Assembly: GCA_034435275.1 (NCBI GenBank)
Contig: DAOTXP010000084.1
Span: 1 to 64,000 of the forward strand
DNA from: JBFMCC01 sp034435275
GTDB lineage: Bacteria > Chloroflexota > Anaerolineae > Anaerolineales > Villigracilaceae
Direction of reading: 5' to 3'
Length of the DNA stretch: 64,000 nucleotides
Below are positions 59,565 to 64,000 of the stretch, one piece after another. The position numbers were made by a program, and so were the translations under genes. Each line of letters begins with the position of its first letter. The first letter of the stretch is position 1. The notes beneath the pieces are model-generated. The model saw only the letters and a program-made list of their open reading frames with translations. It was not told where the DNA came from and made no database searches.

Positions 59565-59578
59565 GTGTGAGGTGCGCC

Positions 59579-60790
59579 ATGAACCTTGATGAACAAGTAG
59601 AACTGCTGATGCAGGGCACGGAATACGGCGATGAAGAGTTAAAGAAGGCCATGACCGCCGAATTGCGCGAGCGCCTTCTGCTCTCGCAGAGGGAGGGACG
59701 GCCGCTGCGTGTCTATTGCGGCTACGACCCGACCTCGACCGACCTGCATCTCGGCCACACGATCACGATGCGCAAACTGCGCCAGTTCCAGGACCTCGGC
59801 CATGAAGTGACGTTCCTCATCGGAAGTTACACCGCGCTGGTGGGCGACCCCTCGGACAAGAACAAGGCGCGTCCCATCCTGACCCTGGAGCAGGTGGAGG
59901 CCAACGCGAAGACCTACGCCGACCAGGCGTTCCGCGTGCTCGAGCGAGCAAAAACGAAAGTGCGCTACAACGGCGAATGGCTCGCGGAACTTTCGCTGGT
60001 GGATTTGATCAAACTGGGGCAGAATTTCACCGTGCAGCAGTTTCTGGCGCGGGAGAACTTCGCCAACCGCCTGGAGAAAGGGGAGCCGATCTTCCTGCAC
60101 GAGACATTCTACGCCTTGATGCAAGGCTACGACGCGGTCGCCATGCAGACCGACGTGCAGGTAGGTGGGACGGATCAGTTGTTCAACATCATTGTGGCGG
60201 GGCGCAAGTTGCAGGAGGCGCTGGGGCAGAGGCCGCTGGTGGGGGTCATCACGGGCATCCTGCCCGGCACCGACGGCGTCCAGCGCATGTCCAAGTCCAC
60301 AGGCAATGTCATTCCGATCAACACGACGGCGGAGGATATGTATGGGAAGGTGATGTCCGTGCCCGACTTTGCCATGGGAACGTATTATCGCCTTGTCACG
60401 CGTTTCTCGCCGCATGAAATTGCAGACATAGAGAAGAGGGTTGGCGATGGTACTACGCATCCGCGCGACGCGAAGATGAAACTGGCGCGCGAGATCACCA
60501 GTATCTTTTACGGGGATGTATCGGCGGATGCGGCGCAGGAGGCATTCGTCAAAACCTTCCAGCAGAAAGAGGTCCCCGACGAGATGCCTGAATACAGTCT
60601 CAGGCCGGGGCAGACCGTGCTGGATGTGTTGCTCGACGCAAAACTGGCGGAGAGCAAAAGCAGGGCGCGTGCCCTGATTGACCAGAAGGGTGTCCGCCTC
60701 GACGGCGAGACTCTGGAACGGGGCGACGCACCTTTTCCACACCCCGGCGTTTTGCAAGTCGGCAAACGGCGCTTTGTGCGCGTGAAATAA
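59579..60790 (+). CDS. tyrS: Tyrosyl-tRNA synthetase
   Basis: 403 residues. Class I motifs: DPTSTDLHLGHTITMRKL (HIGH as HLGH) and GVQRMSKSTGN (KMSKS as RMSKS); tyrosine site FTVQQFLARENFANRLE and the TDVQVGGTDQLFNI stretch; C-terminal S4 domain (about 340-403) with SKSRARALIDQKGVRLDG. GAGGTG precedes ATG 59579. Charges tRNA-Tyr. It lies after the interleaved leader hairpins. No T-box elements were seen. Confidence 0.96.
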   Translation: MNLDEQVELLMQGTEYGDEELKKAMTAELRERLLLSQREGRPLRVYCGYDPTSTDLHLGHTITMRKLRQFQDLGHEVTFLIGSYTALVGDPSDKNKARPILTLEQVEANAKTYADQAFRVLERAKTKVRYNGEWLAELSLVDLIKLGQNFTVQQFLARENFANRLEKGEPIFLHETFYALMQGYDAVAMQTDVQVGGTDQLFNIIVAGRKLQEALGQRPLVGVITGILPGTDGVQRMSKSTGNVIPINTTAEDMYGKVMSVPDFAMGTYYRLVTRFSPHEIADIEKRVGDGTTHPRDAKMKLAREITSIFYGDVSADAAQEAFVKTFQQKEVPDEMPEYSLRPGQTVLDVLLDAKLAESKSRARALIDQKGVRLDGETLERGDAPFPHPGVLQVGKRRFVRVK

Positions 60791-60821
60791 AAGCAGGACA
60801 GGCTTCAGGCCTGTCCTGCTT
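60791..60821 (+). terminator. tyrS terminator overlapping the convergent gene
   Basis: Thirteen-base perfect arms (60791-60803, 60809-60821), five-base loop, then G and five Ts. The right arm encodes the last codons of the convergent HD-GYP gene. Confidence 0.92.
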
Positions 60822-63800
60822 GTTTTTCTTCCTCTTCGATCAGGTCAAAGAAAACTTCTGCGACCATGGGGTCGAAATGTTTTCCGGTTTCCTTCCTGAT
60901 ATATTCGATGGTTTCCTCCCGGCTCCAGGGTCCGCGATAGGGACGCTCGGAGAGCAGGGCATCCCACACGTCCACAACCGCGAAGATGCGCGCCGCGAGG
61001 GGAATCTCCTCGCCGGAAAGTCCACGCGGGTAACCTTTGCCATCCCAGCGTTCGTGGTGACAGTAGGGAATATCCAGCGCGGGGCGAAGATACGCGATGG
61101 GGTAGAGCAGGTCGTAGGCGTATTGCGGATGCTTGCGCATCTCGTACCGCTCCTCCTCGTTCAGCGGCCCCGGCTTGTTCAGGATGTAGTCCGGGACGCC
61201 CATCTTGCCAATGTCATGCAGGAGGACGCCGCGGCGAATGTGGGTCAGGTCGGAGTCGCTGACGCCGAGGCGGCGCGCCAGCTTCAGGGTCATATCCGTG
61301 ACGCGGCGGGTGTGCCCCTGGGTTTCCTTGTCGCGCAGTTCGAGAGCCTTTCCCCAGCCCTCCAGCGTCGTATCGTAGGCCAGGTACAGTTCCTGATTGG
61401 TGCGTTGCAGATTATCAAATAGCTGGGAGTTATCAATGGCGATGGCAGCCTGCCCGGCCAGAGTGTGAAGGAATTCCATCCAGTCCGGAGTGGGTGAAAA
61501 CTCCGAACGCATGAAGACTTCGAGTACGCCTTTCACCTGTCCTTTGCCGAGTAGTGGAACGCCCACGTACGAGACGAAACCTTCGCTGGCCAGCCACTCC
61601 AGGCGCGGGTATTCGGAGGCCTGTTTCAGATCGTAAATGTGGAGCGGGCGGCGGCTGAGGGTTACCTTCCCAGCCAAACTGTCGCCAATGCGGATCTGGC
61701 TGGACGGTCCGCCGGCGGACCGGAAGCCGGCGCTCTTGATCAGGGTGAGATGTTGCAATCCCTGGTTGTAAAGCAAGATGTCGATTGCGTCAGCGTTGAG
61801 TTGGATCAGGGCGTGGTCGAGCAGGATGTTGAGAGTCACGCGCAGGTCGAGACTGGAGGCGATGGCCATGTCCACATCGCGCAGGGCGGTCAGGCGGCTC
61901 ACCTGCTCCTGGCTGTTTTCGAGCAGACGCGTATTTTCGATGGCAACCGCGGCCTGATTGGCAAAGGCGCTCACCAGGCGAGCGTGTTCTTCGGTGAAGT
62001 GACCGGGTTCGGCGCTATCCACAGTAAGCATGCCGATCACCTGGTTCTGGGCGATCAGCGGGACGCCCAGCCAGGATTTGATATGGCTGTGCGGTTTTTC
62101 GTTAAAGGGTGCGTAGGCGTGACTGGCGTCGTTCACAATGTGGGGGCGGCGCTCCTGAATGACCACGGTGTTCGGGTTGTCACCCGGAATTGGGAATTTG
62201 ATTCCGAGCACTGCGCCCTGATCCTTCCAGCCGCGCCCGCCGACGATCTCGAGGAATCCGTCTTTCAGGAGCAGGATCGAGGCGCTGTCACATGGAACCA
62301 CGCGGGCGAGTTGCTCCAGAATCAACTGGATGGCCCGGGTCATATCCATCGTGGTGGTGATGATGGAGCCTGCCTCCCGCAGTGTCTCGGCCTCCTGGCG
62401 CCGGCGTTGTTCGCGCTCGAACGAGCGCGCGTTTTGAACGGCAATGGCGGCCTGGTTGGCGAATGCCATGAGTCGTTCCGCATGGGTGGCGGTGAAGAAC
62501 GCCGGCTGGCTGTGGTCGATGTCAATGAAACCGATCACCGAATCTTCCCCTTTGATGGGCGCGATCAAAGCCGAGCGGATCCAGGCCGTTGGCGGAAAAC
62601 GAATCCACGCGGGATCCGTTTCGGTATCCAGGATCAGGAGCGGCTTTCCCGTGTCAATGACGATTTGCAGGCTGGGGATCTTCGCGCATTCCAGTTCGAG
62701 GGATTCGATCCATTCCTTGAGTCCGCGCTCCTGGAATCCTCGATGACGATGGAAACGGGCGACGCCCTCGTGGATGAGCATGATGCTGGCGGTCTCGCTG
62801 GGCAGGACTCTGCCGAGCGTTTCCAGAATGGAATCCATGACTTTATCGAGATCGAGGCTGCTGGTCAGGATCGCGCCTGTGTCGCGCAGGGCCTCAGCCA
62901 GGAGACGCTGTTCGTGCTCCGCCTGCTGGCTGCGGAGACGTTCGATGGCTGTTCCAAGTTGCCCCGCAATGGTAACCAGCAGGCGCTCATCCTCCATCGT
63001 GAAGAAATCGGGCGCCTTGCTTTCGGCGTTGATCATGCCGATCACGCGTCCTTCGACGAGCATGGGGACACACAATTCAGATCGAGTCTCCGGGTTGATT
63101 TCGATGTAGTTTTCGAGCGCTGTGACATCGGGGATGCGCATGGGCTTTGCCGTGGCCGCCACCTGCCCGGCCACCCCCTCACCGACCGGATAACTATGAA
63201 TGCGCTCCTTGTGGATGATCCCGCGATAAGACGGGTGTGGGTAGAATGATTGTCTGTCCTCCGCTATCAGCAGGAAACCGAGGATGTCCGGGAACATGGT
63301 ATTGCCGATAATTGCTGTAGCCCGTTCGATCAATATGTCTACATTTTCGGCTTGTGTGCTGGCGGTGGCCAGTTCGTGTAAAACGGTCAGTTCCCTGAGC
63401 TGGCGTTCCTGGGCATCCTGCGCATTGCGGCGCTCGGTGATATCCTGGGCGATGGCGAAGACGACATTTTGTCCGAAGTAGGTTCCTTTATAGAGGCGGA
63501 CGTCCTTTGGGAAAATCTCTCCGTTACTGCGTTTCCCCCAAAATTCGAACTGTTGAGGGATTCCCTCAAAGGCGCGCTGGACGGCCTGTTTTACCGCTTC
63601 CATGTTATTTTTACCGGGCGCACTCAAGACCTCGGGGGTCTTCCCGATAAAGAAGTCGCGCGGATACCCATACATTTTGACCGCCCCCTCATTGACATTC
63701 AAAAACTCACCCTTCTCGTTTTGAACGTAGATCGCCTCCGTTACGCTGTTGAACATACCCTCATACGTTTCCGCGGTCCGGCGCAGAAGTTCGCGGGCTT

Positions 63801-64000
63801 CGGTTTCCGTGGTCGTGTCGTAGAACAACGAAAGAATGCAAGCCTCGCCCTCCAGTTCGATCTGCTCGTAAAAGGCCAATGTATGCAGGATCTTCCCGGA
63901 AGCGGTCACGAATGGCGACTGGATGCCTCGTATTGACCCTTCCTTGAGAAACCGCGCCACCCACTTTGCGCGATCCTCGCTCGATGCCCAGATGCCCAGT
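60805..64000 (-). CDS. Giant PAS/GAF/HD-GYP signalling protein, 5' partial
   Basis: 1064 residues are visible and the frame stays open through base 64000, so the start is beyond the window; a GTG at 63960 lies inside a PAS domain. Order: PAS (to about 55, ending in SLFYDTTTETEA), PAS with PAC (about 70-180, AIAQDITERR), GAF domains at about 200-345, 375-520, 545-690 and 715-860, then HD-GYP (about 885-1050) with HDIGKMG and CHHERWDGKGYP. No membrane segment is seen in this part. It probably hydrolyses a cyclic dinucleotide in response to one or more ligands. Confidence 0.9.
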   Translation of the reverse strand, partial: LGIWASSEDRAKWVARFLKEGSIRGIQSPFVTASGKILHTLAFYEQIELEGEACILSLFYDTTTETEARELLRRTAETYEGMFNSVTEAIYVQNEKGEFLNVNEGAVKMYGYPRDFFIGKTPEVLSAPGKNNMEAVKQAVQRAFEGIPQQFEFWGKRSNGEIFPKDVRLYKGTYFGQNVVFAIAQDITERRNAQDAQERQLRELTVLHELATASTQAENVDILIERATAIIGNTMFPDILGFLLIAEDRQSFYPHPSYRGIIHKERIHSYPVGEGVAGQVAATAKPMRIPDVTALENYIEINPETRSELCVPMLVEGRVIGMINAESKAPDFFTMEDERLLVTIAGQLGTAIERLRSQQAEHEQRLLAEALRDTGAILTSSLDLDKVMDSILETLGRVLPSETASIMLIHEGVARFHRHRGFQERGLKEWIESLELECAKIPSLQIVIDTGKPLLILDTETDPAWIRFPPTAWIRSALIAPIKGEDSVIGFIDIDHSQPAFFTATHAERLMAFANQAAIAVQNARSFEREQRRRQEAETLREAGSIITTTMDMTRAIQLILEQLARVVPCDSASILLLKDGFLEIVGGRGWKDQGAVLGIKFPIPGDNPNTVVIQERRPHIVNDASHAYAPFNEKPHSHIKSWLGVPLIAQNQVIGMLTVDSAEPGHFTEEHARLVSAFANQAAVAIENTRLLENSQEQVSRLTALRDVDMAIASSLDLRVTLNILLDHALIQLNADAIDILLYNQGLQHLTLIKSAGFRSAGGPSSQIRIGDSLAGKVTLSRRPLHIYDLKQASEYPRLEWLASEGFVSYVGVPLLGKGQVKGVLEVFMRSEFSPTPDWMEFLHTLAGQAAIAIDNSQLFDNLQRTNQELYLAYDTTLEGWGKALELRDKETQGHTRRVTDMTLKLARRLGVSDSDLTHIRRGVLLHDIGKMGVPDYILNKPGPLNEEERYEMRKHPQYAYDLLYPIAYLRPALDIPYCHHERWDGKGYPRGLSGEEIPLAARIFAVVDVWDALLSERPYRGPWSREETIEYIRKETGKHFDPMVAEVFFDLIEEEEKQAGQA

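Noticed and set aside
59504..59578. T-box riboswitch before tyrS
   Set aside because: The leader is too short and the T-box bulge and specifier loop are not present; the interleaved helices are something else.
61639..63249. 536-codon open frame antisense to the giant HD-GYP gene
   Set aside because: GAF domains on the other strand are clear; this is a coding shadow.

Overview
The window looks like a chromosomal segment of a Chloroflexota bacterium, most likely class Anaerolineae. This is inference. It rests on high GC content, many lipoproteins whose mature ends are Thr/Pro-rich linkers, SH3b/LysM envelope proteins, a Mycobacterium-like CysO cysteine pathway, giant GAF/HD-GYP sensors, and TTG/GTG or apparently leaderless starts. 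No rRNA, tRNA, CRISPR array, phage or intact insertion sequence was seen. Gene density is high and most genes are housekeeping.

Layout. 1-999: 3' end of the cell-wall lytic enzyme MltG. 1127-6950 (minus): an ECF sigma / anti-sigma / lipoprotein operon for the envelope, with two membrane proteins upstream. 7008-12406 (minus): a methylthioadenosine/SAH deaminase gene fused to a CYTH-like domain and broken by one TAG codon, an M14 carboxypeptidase, CinA, and a lone branched-chain amino-acid binding lipoprotein. 12544-18124 (minus): a complete liv transporter (livK-H-M-G-F) with a clear promoter, a long leader and a terminator between livK and livH. 18370-21201 (minus): cNMP-binding protein, LysM-M23 peptidase, DUF192 protein, response regulator. 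21301-26849: exonuclease III, FtsH, an acyl-CoA synthetase, MiaA.

26850-32382 is the most interesting part. A decayed RHS fragment is followed by a strong promoter, a short leader peptide rich in sulfur amino acids, a terminator with a competing antiterminator, and then cysM, a JAMM protease (Mec), a small Cys/His protein, cysO, moeZ and a CBS-type PLP synthase. The genes match the sulfur-carrier route of cysteine synthesis: MoeZ loads sulfur on CysO, CysM makes the CysO-cysteine adduct, and Mec releases cysteine. The leader looks like a cysteine-sensing transcription attenuator.

32485-45140: a methyltransferase, a membrane thioredoxin, an EF-G paralogue with a good promoter, a nuclease-like protein, alr-lspA-rluD-ltaE, and a paired GGDEF / HD-GYP signalling operon. 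45339-52619 (plus): purine nucleoside phosphorylase, a membrane protein, a GNAT, a kinase-less membrane sensor, an S1-domain protein and FtsK. 52701-57332 (plus): CDP-alcohol phosphatidyltransferase, Lgt, an ABC-2 exporter whose permease carries a SpoIIM domain, and an MBL-fold hydrolase. 57485-64000: HNH nuclease, a TIGR01777 epimerase, a PH-like membrane protein, TyrS behind an unusual interleaved hairpin leader, and a giant PAS/GAF/HD-GYP protein running off the window.

Lgt (53353) and LspA (37876) supply the lipidation and signal-cleavage steps for the lipoproteins encoded at 1127, 2157, 3269, 11234 and 16865.
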